Assembly (NCBI RefSeq): GCF_030272615.1 | Contig: NC_081411.1 | Coordinates: forward strand, 158,698,471 to 158,762,470 | Reading direction: 5' to 3' | Length of the DNA stretch: 64,000 nucleotides | From: Cryptomeria japonica | Lineage: Eukaryota; Streptophyta; Pinopsida; Cupressales; Cupressaceae | Shown: positions 47,725 to 57,304 of the stretch, in pieces | Numbering within the stretch: position 1 is the stretch's first letter | Layout of the letters: each line of letters opens with the position of its first letter | Position numbers and translations under genes: made by a program | The notes under the pieces: model-generated | What the model was told of the DNA's origin: nothing | What the model saw: only the letters and a program-made list of their open reading frames with translations | The model's database searches: none

Positions 47725-47933
47725 AGATGCTCGCATTGCGTTAAGTTTTGAAATTTTGGAACAAACTCTCGGTATTTACACCCGAAAGCCAGATCAGTCA
47801 AAAGGGCTCATTGGTTCATTACTCCAACGTTGATCAGCTTACGGACTGATCACGAACTCGCTCGAGGAGACACGAGAAACTCTGATTCAATTCTCGGGAT
47901 GACGATCAAAAAACTCAAAACTGGAAAGGGGGA

Positions 47934-47950
47934 CCCTGTCGGCGACAGGG
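47934..47950. other. Terminal hairpin of LTR A3
   Basis: CCCTGTCG and CGACAGGG separated by one G form an 8-bp stem 20 bp before the LTR end, at the same place as the unrelated-sequence hairpins of A1 and A2. GCGTGTGCAACGCACAACA then closes the LTR. Confidence 0.75.
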
Positions 47951-48294
47951 GGCGTGTGCAACGCACAACAATACCCTAATCAAAAGAAAACTGGATTTTG
48001 CCTTAAAACCAGATTGCAAACTGAAGATCAATTTGCAATGATGGAATTGCAGTGCTGGGTCAACTAGATCAGACCTGAAAATGATGTAAATAACTTAGAA
48101 ATTTGATCTTATAATAAAATTTTAACCCTAGGGTTTCTTGAAATTTGCAGCAAATGATGATCCTGCATCAAAATCAGGGTTGTAATGAGGCTTCGATTGA
48201 TGTTGATGGTCTGATTTTGATCAGCCTTGCCTTTAGTACTGCCACAAACCTGTTATAAATTCGAATTTCATATCTGCCAAGGTTTGAACTTGTA

Positions 48295-48570
48295 TCAATG
48301 CTGCTTGATGCTTGTCTTAAATCTCTTCAACTTATCTTTAAGATGCCTGATTGGATCATCTTCCTTGTTTGGATCTGCAGGTATGATTGAATTGGATAGA
48401 ATTCTTTGAATGGTTGAGCAAATGAAATGTTCAACCCATTCATATATAGGAGTTTCAACCACCAAGGGAGGTGTCTTTTCATCCTCAAGGTTGACTTCAC
48501 AAAAGACAAATCGTTTCATCTCCTTCATTGAGCGCTTTTCTTCATGTGGCTGAACTAGCAAATCTTGCAA
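48295..48570 (-). CDS. Small antisense ORF in LTR A2, unknown protein
   Basis: 91 codons on the minus strand with protein-like composition: RSMKEMKRFVFCEVNLEDEK near residue 15, a hydrophobic and aromatic middle (YEWVEHFICSTIQRIL) and a basic end (IRHLKDKLKRFKTSIK). It lies between A2's hairpin array and A2's large antisense ORF; the A3 insertion now separates it from the latter. It could be a separate gene or an upstream exon. I recognise no family, and the start codon is uncertain. Confidence 0.35.
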   Translation of the reverse strand: MQDLLVQPHEEKRSMKEMKRFVFCEVNLEDEKTPPLVVETPIYEWVEHFICSTIQRILSNSIIPADPNKEDDPIRHLKDKLKRFKTSIKQH

Positions 48571-48579
48571 CTTGACTTA

Positions 48580-49040
48580 GGAGCACCTTGCTTGGGTGGA
48601 TATTTCACGTCTATATGCACAAGTGAGGGTGCAAACTTCATGCTCAATTGTTCAAATGAAGGCCCAAATCTTAGGTTCATTCTCACAAAATCCTCCCTTG
48701 AGTGCATTCTTGACATTTATTTACACAATGTTTTCCTTGTATGGGTGCATTTTCAATGGTTAATTGCACAAAAACTTAAAGGAGGGTGCATTTTTTTACG
48801 TTGATTTGCACGAAGGGTTAGGAGAGGGTGCATTTGCCATGGTCAATTGCAGAAATGCTAGGGCAAATCCTAGGCTCATTCACACAACATTTACTTGTTT
48901 AAACTTATTTTCTATGTCCATTTGCACAAAAGGAGGGTGCAAAATTGGGGTTCATTTGCACAATCTTGGTTGCTTGAGCTCTTTTCTACCTCTCATTTGA
49001 ACAACTTAGGGTGCATTTTGTCCTTTCAGGTGCACAATTT
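48580..49040. repeat. Hairpin array in LTR A2 (TGCAC/GTGCA type)
   Basis: Degenerate units each pair TTTGCAC or ATTGCAC with GGGTGCA, about 15-25 nt apart (for example 48,614-48,634, 48,757-48,790, 48,807-48,834, 48,921-48,940). Unit length is irregular. Position relative to the antisense genes and the LTR end matches the arrays of A1 and A3, though the sequence is unrelated. Confidence 0.6.
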
Positions 49041-49561
49041 TGAAAGTTAGGTGGTCCTTGCCAAGACTCACACTTAGTCAAATTTTAATTGCTAACATTA
49101 GGCTCACTCCTCTTCTCCATCAACTCTTGGCCCCTTGATTGATATGTTGCTAGGCTCTTGTGAAAATCTAGGTGACTTAGAGGCTTTGATGCCCCTTCTA
49201 GGTTGGGCACAAATTCTAGGTTAATTTGCACAAATTGCCCTTGGTGAGAAAACTAGTATAAGGACCATGACTTAAACAAAATTTTAACTTAGTCAAATTT
49301 TCTCTTCCAAACTTCCATGAGTTCATTGCCTTCATTCTTAGCTATTTGGGTGTATTTCATCATTGGATGGTAATTCTTGATAACCATACCTCAATCTTGA
49401 CCTTTGCTATCCTAAAACCCTAGGACCTAGTCATGCTTACAATTGAGATCCTGGTGACTTCATTGATTCCTAAGGTCAAACTTCATACTTGAAGCTTAAA
49501 ATTGATTGCTAGCCACCTTAACCTCAAGTAACCAAGATGACAAAAAAGAAAAAGATGGGGT

Positions 49562-49578
49562 CCCCGTTTGTGACGGAG
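49562..49578. other. Terminal hairpin of LTR A2
   Basis: CCCCGTT, loop TGT, GACGGAG aligns base for base with the A1 terminal hairpin. The fifth pair is A-T in A1 and G-C here, a double compensatory change; the seventh is a T-G wobble here; the second pair (C-A) is lost. GTGATGTGTGAAAAAATGACAACA-type sequence then leads to the LTR end. Confidence 0.65.
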
Positions 49579-49601
49579 TGATGTGTGAAAAAATGACAAC
49601 A

Positions 49602-49620
49602 TCCGGTGACTCCACTAGGG
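49602..49620 (+). other. Primer-binding-site-like sequence after LTR A2
   Basis: TCCGGTGACTCCACTAGGG directly follows the LTR end. It resembles the TGGCGACTCCACTGGGGA-type primer region reported next to 5' LTRs of some Tat/Ogre-like gypsy elements. The exact tRNA was not verified. Confidence 0.5.
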
Positions 49621-50555
49621 AAATGTTCCTAAACATTTCAAGAACAAGACTTAATCTGAACCTCAAATCTTTGATTAACTCACTCGAACATATCAAGAGG
49701 TTAGAAGACATACTTGAAGGGGAAGAAAATCCCAAATTATATCAAGGTACTTAGTCATCGATTACCTACGTGTGTGCAAATGCATTCATTTCCTCTCACA
49801 AGACAATTGTAACTCATAGAATCAATCGTGAAGAGCTAAGTGAGTTATCCTAACTCCAAAATCATCCTGGATAGACACTGGCTCCTAGCAAGCATCCATA
49901 GCCAAGACGATGTTATCACTATAATCTCATGAATATTGCTCCATTGTTAGTCAGGCATCTATAGCCCCCATGGAGTTACTCTCACATTCCCAAAGCCAAA
50001 CACTTTGATATTTCTTTTCTTTTCTTTTTTCTCTTTCTTGATTCTTTCTTTTCTTTCTCATATTTTCCACACTTTAGCTCATAAGTAGTGAAGCTCAATT
50101 GGGTTTGAGAATTACAGTGGTGCTGAAGCAAAACTTTAGATTTTTCACTTGCTACGACTTCACCTAAAAAATCATAATGACTCTGAGTAACTAATTAATT
50201 ATGTAAGATATAATAATTAAAAGATTTCAGCATCAAGATACAATATGTGATTTTCCTTCAAGTTGAGTACAAATTTTAAACAAACGATACATTAGAAAAG
50301 AGAAACCTTATATTTCAAAGAACTTAATAAGTGCTTATTCAAGAAATGAATTAGAGATGCTTAGTCAAATGCCAGAGAGGGTCTTAACAACATTGCCTTT
50401 CTCACAAATAGAGATCCCTCAAAACTAAAGCTGAAGCAAACCGAATAAAGAAAAAGCACACCTAAAGCAAACCAAACTAAAGCCAACCAACAACTAAAAT
50501 AGGAAAATAGAAGCAAACCTAAACTATGAAAGAAAACCCACACAGAGACAGGGAC
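49621..50555 (+). other. A2 internal region start, no recognised gene
   Basis: Plus-strand sequence after the PBS has a short open frame (to 49,754: NLKSLINSLEHIKRLEDILE) but no gag motif. From about 50,020 there is a TTTTC-rich tract and AT-rich DNA. Where A2's own interior ends and the minus-strand pol debris begins is not clear. Confidence 0.45.
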
Positions 50556-51800
50556 TTAAAGAAAACCTATTCTAACTATGTACAAGGCAGGTTTAGGGAA
50601 GAACCTAGGGTTGGAAGTAATGTTTGAGGAATTGTCCATTGATGGGAAATGGAACATCGGAGTTGAGGTCTTCAGTTTAAATGCATTCTCTCCCAATATT
50701 TCAGAAAATTTAAGGACCCTTCCAAAGTTTGTCAAACTTATCATGCTCTCCTCTCCTCTCATGGGATTTGTCCCAATATAACACAAGGTTTGCAATCCTT
50801 CACCCTTGCATGAACCATAATCCTTCAACATCAAGGTTTGAATTCTATCTTCGCCTTCAATGTAGTCTTGGATGAACCATAAGGTTGTGATTCTTAATTG
50901 CACGGGGAAGAGATGATCTTGTCCATACACTAAATAGCAGGGAGAGGTTCCTAATAACCTCTTGGCTCGGGTTTTGTCTGCCCAAAGGGCAAATCTCAGT
51001 TGTGTGTGCCAATCTTTTGGATTTCTTTCTAGTAATTTCTTGATCACACTCAATAAGTTCTTATTTGTCAATTCAGCTAGGCTATTACACTGTGAATAGT
51101 AGTTCAATGAGAATTTAGGGTTATTCCATATTCAAAAGCCCAATTAGAAAATTTCAAAGATGTGAATGCAGGACTGTTATCACATACCAAAGTGTAAGGA
51201 CATATAAACCTAGTTATGATGTTCTCTTCTAAAACTTTAATCACAACATTTGTAGTGCATAGCTTTAAGGCCTGAGCCTTTGACCACTGAGTACAATAAT
51301 CAGTCGTAGTTATGATGTACTTGTGTTGCATTGAGGAAGGGGGGTTGATCATATAGATAAAGTCCATAGCCCACTTCGCGAAAGGCTTGGCCTAAATCAA
51401 GGGCTACTGTGGCATTGCCAGGTTCCTCTCTCGAAAAGCAACTACTTGGCATGTGTGGCATGTTTTCACATGTTCATGTGTGTCTCAAAACACAGTGGGC
51501 CAATAATAGCATGCCCTCAAGATTTGATGTGTTGTAGCTAGACTAGCTCCATGATCGGTCCCGAACTTGTTATGGAAATGTTCCATGATCTGCTTTGCCT
51601 CGTCTTTTCCAACACATCTTTGGGAAATTCCCTCGTGATTTCTTCGATATAAGACTAAGCCTTGGAGCATATAGAATTGACTCTTCTATGTCAATGCTCT
51701 CTTTTGCATGGGATTCACATGAGCAATACACATTAAGTAACACACGATTTCTTTATACCATTCATCTGGAGTGACATCTTGGAGTTCATAGACTTGTTGG
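50556..51800 (-). pseudogene. Ty3-gypsy integrase fragment G1
   Basis: On the minus strand, a zinc-binding region (HFHNKF...THQILRACYYWPTVF...HEHVKTCHTCQ) leads into the integrase core: AMDFIYMI (first Asp), IITTTDYCTQWSKA, LVCDNSPAF (second Asp), and YYSQCNSLAELTNK (Glu). It ends with a C-terminal region (RFALWADKTRAKR, SPCYLVYGQ). Stops at about 51,485 and a frameshift near 51,105 break it. Its upstream side joins Copia RT sequence abruptly near 51,840. It resembles non-chromodomain (OTA-type) gypsy integrases of plants. Confidence 0.8.
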
Positions 51801-51839
51801 ACTAGTCCAGATCTATCTATTGCTAGAGTCTGCATTAGT

Positions 51840-52907
51840 GCTTGCCCCCAAACAATTTTCATAATCCAAAGTCCCTTTCAAGTATTTGAAGATTCTTTTC
51901 ACTACCTGAACATGTGTTTCCTTGGGGCCTGCTTGAAATCTTGCCACGATTCCAACTGCTTTCATAATATCTGGTCTTGAGGCTGTTAGATAGAGTAAAC
52001 TTCCTATCATAGATCGGTAGAGAGTTTGATTTGCTTTAGGAGAGTCATCATTGTTACTTAGTTTACATCTTGTAACCATGGGTGTACTTACCAAATTGCA
52101 TTCTTCCATCCTAAACCTTTTCAACATTTCCTTAACATATTTTGTTTGTGAAATAAAAATTCCATTCTGAAATTGAGAAACTTGTAGCCCTAAGAAAAAG
52201 GATAATTCATCCAACAAGGACATTTCAAATTCTTGTTGCACCCTTTGAGCAAAGTCTTGATACATTTCCTTTTTGCTCCCTCCAAATATGATATCATCTA
52301 CATATACTACTACAATTAATTGATGTTCATCCTCAATTTCAACGTAAAGATTGCTATTAGCTACGCCTTGCTTGAAACCTTGATCTTGCAAATATTTGTC
52401 CAATCTAGAGTACCAAGCTCCAGGGGCTTGTTTTAACCCATAAAGGGCCTTCTTTAGTTTACGTACATAATCTTTGTTTTTTGATAGATTGAACCCCTCT
52501 GGCTATTCACTATAAACCTCTTCTTCTAGATGGCCATTCAAAAAAGCTGATTTGACATCCATTTGGTACACTTAGAAATTTTTATAGCAAGCATATGCTA
52601 GAAACATCCTAATAGCCTCTAGCCGTGCAACTAGGGCAAATGTTTCTTCAAAATCAACTCCTTCCACTTGTGCATATCCTTTGCACACCAACCTTGCTTT
52701 GTTTCTCATTACTTGACCATTTTAATTCAATTTGTTTTTGAAGATCCATTTGGTGCCTATCACGTTCTTCTTCTTGGGTCTTGGGACAAGTTCCCAAGTT
52801 TCATTCTTCTCTATTCAGTTTATTTCCTCCTCTATGGCTTCTACCCAATGTGTGTCTTGGCTGGCTTCCTTGAAATCTTTAGGTTCAATGATGGAAAGTA
52901 AGGACAT
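51840..52907 (-). pseudogene. Ty1-copia reverse transcriptase fragment between two gypsy pieces
   Basis: Minus-strand RT reads [92 protein letters not shown] and YVDDIIFGGS. It continues to SMIGSLLYLTASRPDI and stops at the start of RNase H. Several in-frame stops occur. It lacks integrase, LTRs and RNase H, and joins gypsy integrase sequence at both sides. No TSD was found, so it probably arrived by recombination or gap repair rather than retrotransposition. Confidence 0.85.
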
Positions 52908-55568
52908 GTAATTCCTGCGGCTGAGAGGGAAATAGAGGCATAAAATCTCTTTTTAGTGGTTTCCCTGCCCATTGGCATGTATCACACCCTACTACCCACT
53001 CACGGGAGTCTGTGTGTAGGGTTGGCCACCATAGCTCTGCCAATAAAACTTTTTGTGCGGTGGTGTCGAGTCCCATGTAGCCTTCAACAAGTCTGTCGTG
53101 TGCTTCCTTCAGTATGCCTAGTATCTCCTACATCACACAACTCCAGAGAATTTGGATGGGTCCCATTTTGTACAACAAACCATTGATTAACTGGAGCGTC
53201 TTTCTCTTCAATGCCAACTTCTATTGTTCACCCGACAGTGTGTCCCTCGATAGCATTGAGGTAGACAAGTATTCACCAATGTTTTCATACTAGGGGGGAA
53301 ATGTTGCTATGTGGAACAGGTGTGCATTCGGAAAATCTTCGTTGACCCCCTCGGAGGCTCTCCGGGCTCTCCGAACTTAATTCGCGTCAGCTAGTCTGCA
53401 ATTATGTGGCTTTTCCCTAGCCGCACTATGATTGTGAAGGTAAACTCTTGGAGTAGCAGCAGCCACTAGCTCACTCGGCCCTAAATTATTGTCTTGTTTA
53501 CTAGGTACATGAGGGCCTGGTGGTCCACATAGAATGTCAACAATGTCGCCAAGAGGTAATGTTGAAATTTCGGCACAGAACAGACCATTCCAAGTGCATC
53601 CCTCTCTGTCATCTGTAATTCAGTTCAACCTTGGAGAGTAGCCGATCGACAAAGATGGGATGGTCCAGTCCTTGTATGCCTACCTGTGTCAGGATGGCAC
53701 CGATGGAATAGTTAGAAGCATCTACATGGACATGGAACTCCTTGTCCTAGTGTGGGTATGCCAAGATCAGTGCACTCACCAATGAGGACTTCAGCTCTTT
53801 GAATGCCTCTTCCTACTCTGTTCCCCACACAAACGATTCGCCCGCCCTTGTCAGCCTATCAAGAGGGCAAGAGGTTTGTGCAAATCTTTTGATAAACCTT
53901 AAATAATAGCCGACGTGTCCAAGGAAGGATTTGACTCTCGTCACGTCCACTGGACTTTCCATGCTCACAATGACCCCTACCTTGTCAGGATCTATTTTCA
54001 ACCCTTCCATGCACACAATGTGACCCAACAACTTGGCTTGTACCATGAACTGACACTTCTTTGGGTTGAGGGTGATTCAAGCCTGTCGGCACCTCTCCAT
54101 GCATTCTCCTAGTGCCTTCAAGTGGGTTTCTTGCTCGCTGTAGATAGACCAATCATCGAGGAAGGCTTTAAAATTTCCCGCAGACATCCTGTCAAAAATG
54201 TGTAGTATTATCCACTGGAAGCGGGTTGGAGCAGTACGTAGACCGAAGGGCATCCGATTGTATGCGTATACTTCGTCTTCCACTACAAAGGTGGTTTTCA
54301 ACTTGTCCTCTTCTGCAATGCTGATTTGAGTCTAATCGGAGAACCCATCCAGGAACAAATACTTTTCTTGGCCTGTGACCTCCTCCAGGATACTGTCCGT
54401 GAACAGGATTGGAAAGGGGTCCTTGATGGTTACTGCATTTAAACATTAGAAGTCTACACATATTTTGATCGGATTTGCCTCCTCCTTTAAAGAAATGACG
54501 ATGGGCGACACCCATTCACTAGTCTCAACATTAAAAATAATTGCCACCAGCATTTTTTCGATTTCTTCATTAACCTTGGTGGCATAGTTTTTGTTCATCC
54601 AGTATGGCCTTCTCCGTACGGGCTGTGCATTGGGTACGAGGGATATTTGATGTACACACAACTTTGGAGGTATCCACTTCAAGTCCTTGTACGTCCATGC
54701 AAGACGTCTTTGTACTACAAAAATATATTAAAGGCTGCTACATTTAATACGGGGTTCTAGTCATCCCCTACGAGGATCACCCTCAGATTGTTGTCATTTC
54801 CCAGGTTGACTTTCTTCAAATTGGATTCCTCATACTTGATGGATTTGTCTCATCCAAACTGATGAGTCGGTGTATCATCCACCCACACTACACCTTCTCG
54901 GTACTCGTACTCTAGAGGTAAGGTTGCACTCTCAGTACCTTCGCCTAGCTCCTCAATTTCACAGATCTGCAACATGTGGCACTCAGGGTGAATAACCTCA
55001 TAGTCCTCCATTTGCCAATGGAAGAGCCCGTTGAGGGAAGCTCATCTCATCCTCTAAGCATCCTTCCAACTCCAATACACCTTCGTCGTTGGGTTCCATC
55101 TTTCCCCTTCCATCTTGTGAACCCATTCAAAATCAAGTCATTTGAATCAAAATCAGATGATGCCAATTCCTTGCTCACTGCCTAGTTCCTCAGGTCAATC
55201 ACATATTTACACCCTTCACTCTCGATGGAGAGTGTATTCTTTTTCCTATTATGATTTGCCTTCACCATGATCAACCAACCTCTCCCGAGGAGAGCATCGT
55301 AGGCCTTTTTCTCCAGTAGAATGATGACGAAGTCAAGGAAGAAATGTTGGGTGCCAACAACAACAATTTGTGCCATAAGTGTTCCCAAGGGCTTGATACC
55401 ATGATGGTTGGCACCTACAAGGTGGAATGTTGGAGGCTAGAGAGTTGATTTGCCGAGAACCCTCCATGTTTTCTCCGGCAAAACATTTTCTCCAGACCTG
55501 CCGTTGATAATGCTGTTTGTCAGCTTTTGTCCCATAATCTCCATTTCTATGACAGCTAGTTTTTGGCC
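52908..55568 (-). pseudogene. Ty3-gypsy pol fragment G2 (PR-RT-RH-IN zinc)
   Basis: Minus-strand order is protease (KAYDALLGRGWLI near 55,280), RT (KLCVHQISLVPNAQPVRRRPY, EWVSPIVI, YNRMPFGLRTAPTRFQ, catalytic AFLDDWSIY with DD at about 54,152-54,157, and KLLGHIVCMEGLKIDPDKV), RNase H remains (about 53,400-53,800), and the integrase zinc region (LWWPTLH...CDTCQWAGKPLKRD, 52,908-53,076). Many stops and frameshifts are present. It is cut at the left by the Copia RT piece and at the right (55,568) by LTR B2. The FLDD catalytic box and domain order mark it as gypsy. Confidence 0.85.
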
Positions 55569-55610
55569 TGTTCACGTATTTTTTAGGATAGCATTTAACA
55601 AACAATAAAG

Positions 55611-56198
55611 TTCCCAACAATCACTTCACTCTCTCTTGATCGAAGTTTAATCGTATGCTAAGATTGCAACAAGTTCAAACAGCTAACTCCAAGGTTCCTT
55701 TATGCAATGGACGTGACTCAATTTGTTGATGTGATATACTAGTAATCCAAGGGGCCTTACCTACACTCAAAGAAGATTAGACAATTTTCTCAACTTCAAA
55801 GAATTCAATTCGCGAATGATTTATCGATAAGAGCTCTTTTTAGGATTTTTGGGGTTTGAAACATGCAAAAAGTAAATAGGAAGGAATTCAATTCACAAAT
55901 AAAATTCCCAATGGTCACTTCACTCTCTCTTGATCAAAGTTTAATCGTATGCTAAGATTGCGACAAGTTCAAACAACTAACGCCAAGGTTTCTTTATGCA
56001 ATGGACGTGACTCAATTTGTTGATGTGATATACTAGTAATCCAAGGAGCCTTACGTACACTCAAAGAAGATTAGACAATTTTTGCAACTTCAAGGAATTC
56101 AATTCACGAATGATTTATCGATAGGAGCTCTTTTTAGGATTTTGGGGGTTTGAAACATGCAGAAAGTAAATAGGAAGGGTTGAGAGAGCTATGCTAAA
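55611..56198 (+). repeat. 294-bp tandem duplication in LTR B2
   Basis: Two adjacent units share TCACTTCACTCTCTCTTGATC, the core and the AAGTAAATAGGAAGG segment, at high identity. Confidence 0.85.
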
Positions 56199-56658
56199 TC
56201 TAATCTAAATCTAAGAATAAGAAGACATGGATTGCTTAATTGAAACCCAAACCACACTTTGCTTCACCACTAGGAGAGAACTACACAGAGGGAATGCAAT
56301 CTTCACAAGTGCAAAATGTTTTCAAAACACCAATAAACACCATCAGTGAACAATGTTTACCCGATGATCGAAGTTAAGTTTCCATGTATGAAAGGGCTCA
56401 AACTAACCTTGCAAAGTTAGCAACAATCAGCTACTAACAAAAGGTATGAGCGGGGTTTTGCACCATAAGCAATCTCATCAATCCCATTCATCTAATGACT
56501 TGAAAGCAAATCCAATCTAAGTGAAGAGAGCAAGACCATGCAAATTGCTAAAATAGAACAAGAATACACCATCAAATCAAACAATGTATTAAGTTTGCTA
56601 CTTCAACGATCTTCTTGCAACAATCTCAGAAAATGATCTCTCCTCCCTTACAAATGAG

Positions 56659-56719
56659 GGGGGTCACCCCTTTATATAGGCTTCAAGCCTTAAGGACATG
56701 CAAACCCCAATTAGGGTTT
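56659..56719 (+). promoter_or_regulatory. LTR B2 core promoter: hairpin, TATA box, telobox palindrome
   Basis: GGGGTCACCCC, then TTTATATAGG (56,671-56,680), then AAACCCCAATTAGGGTTT (56,702-56,719), which is one base from a perfect palindrome. Spacing is nearly identical to B1. Confidence 0.6.
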
Positions 56720-57304
56720 TCCCTAAAAAGATTCACCACACATGATGCAACAAGGTGGGGATTTACAATAAATGGCCATGAAACCCATATACAATTAATC
56801 TCTAAATGCCCAAAATGGCATCCATTTGTGCATTAAACGCAACACCATCAAATTTGCCCACATGCAATGAATATCCCTCATGCAAAAATCGCCCATGCTG
56901 CCATAAATGCCCATCATTCCTTCATGCAATGCAACATGCAAAAAGGAATCTGCCTCAAAATTATAATGTGGTGGCTACATAAAAAAAATGCTCCATAAAT
57001 TAGACATGCGTTGACCGGACCGCCACTTGGTCAACATATTCCAGCAATAAGTGTGCCACTACTACTTGGTCAAAAGATTCTCGTCCGGGAATGGATGATT
57101 GTTGTCTCACTCATTAATGGCATAAGTGATAAATTTGGCGATGACGGCTTCCAGTTCTCCTAAGAAGACACTTGGCACACTCTCAATCTTAAATTCTATC
57201 AAAGTAATTTTCTCTTCACTTTTGGAGACAACGTTCTCCCATTCCACCAGCATTTCCAGTGTCTTCTTCATTTTGTTGGAGAATGAAGAAACATTCTCAA
57301 AATG

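Larger units (their letters stand above)
40960..47970 (+). mobile_element. Giant solo LTR A3 (7.0 kb, TSD ATACC)
   Basis: The LTR starts TGTTGACGTG at 40,960 and ends GCACAACA at 47,970, with ATACC at 40,955-40,959 and 47,971-47,975. Order inside is: U3 with CAAGGTTTCTTTT core (41,092-41,112), antisense ORF of about 1,210 codons (42,071-45,703), an AT-rich spacer, an array of about 20 TTCGGA/TCCGAA hairpins (46,458-47,724), and a terminal hairpin (47,934-47,950). No PBS or internal region follows, because A2 sequence resumes at 47,976. At 7.0 kb this would be among the longest solo LTRs I know of. It sits inside A2, between A2's antisense ORF and A2's hairpin array. Confidence 0.8.
21617..49601 (+). 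mobile_element. Giant 5' LTR A2, split by four nested insertions
   Basis: The LTR starts TGTTGATGTG at 21,617 and ends TGACAACA at 49,601. Removing element C, LTR D, the Copia element and LTR A3 (each with its own TSD) leaves pieces 21,617-21,673, 28,681-30,987, 32,909-33,716, 39,389-40,959 and 47,976-49,601, about 6.37 kb. These contain the GACTCCAAGGTTTC core (28,707), a near-perfect telobox palindrome (29,464-29,481), a decayed antisense ORF homologous to that of A3, a small minus ORF (48,295-48,570), an array of TGCAC/GTGCA hairpins and a terminal hairpin. A PBS-like sequence follows directly, so this is a 5' LTR, not a solo LTR. The matching 3' LTR is not in the window. Confidence 0.7.
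55569..57304 (+). mobile_element. LTR B2, 5' part, interrupted by element H
   Basis: The LTR starts TGTTCACGTATTTTT at 55,569, inserted in the protease region of G2. It contains the GACTCCAAGGTTCCTTTATG-type core twice, because 55,611-55,904 is tandemly repeated at 55,905-56,198. It has the same hairpin-TATA-telobox promoter as B1 (56,659-56,719). At 57,305 it is cut by gypsy element H. Its remaining part and TSD should lie beyond the window. Confidence 0.7.

Noticed and set aside
40960-49601. Treating 40,960-49,601 as one LTR of 8.6 kb
   Set aside because: The ATACC TSD shows A3 ends at 47,970; 47,976-49,601 belongs to A2.
49506-49754. Short plus-strand frame spanning the A2 LTR end and PBS
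   Set aside because: It starts inside the LTR end and crosses the primer site; no gag motif.
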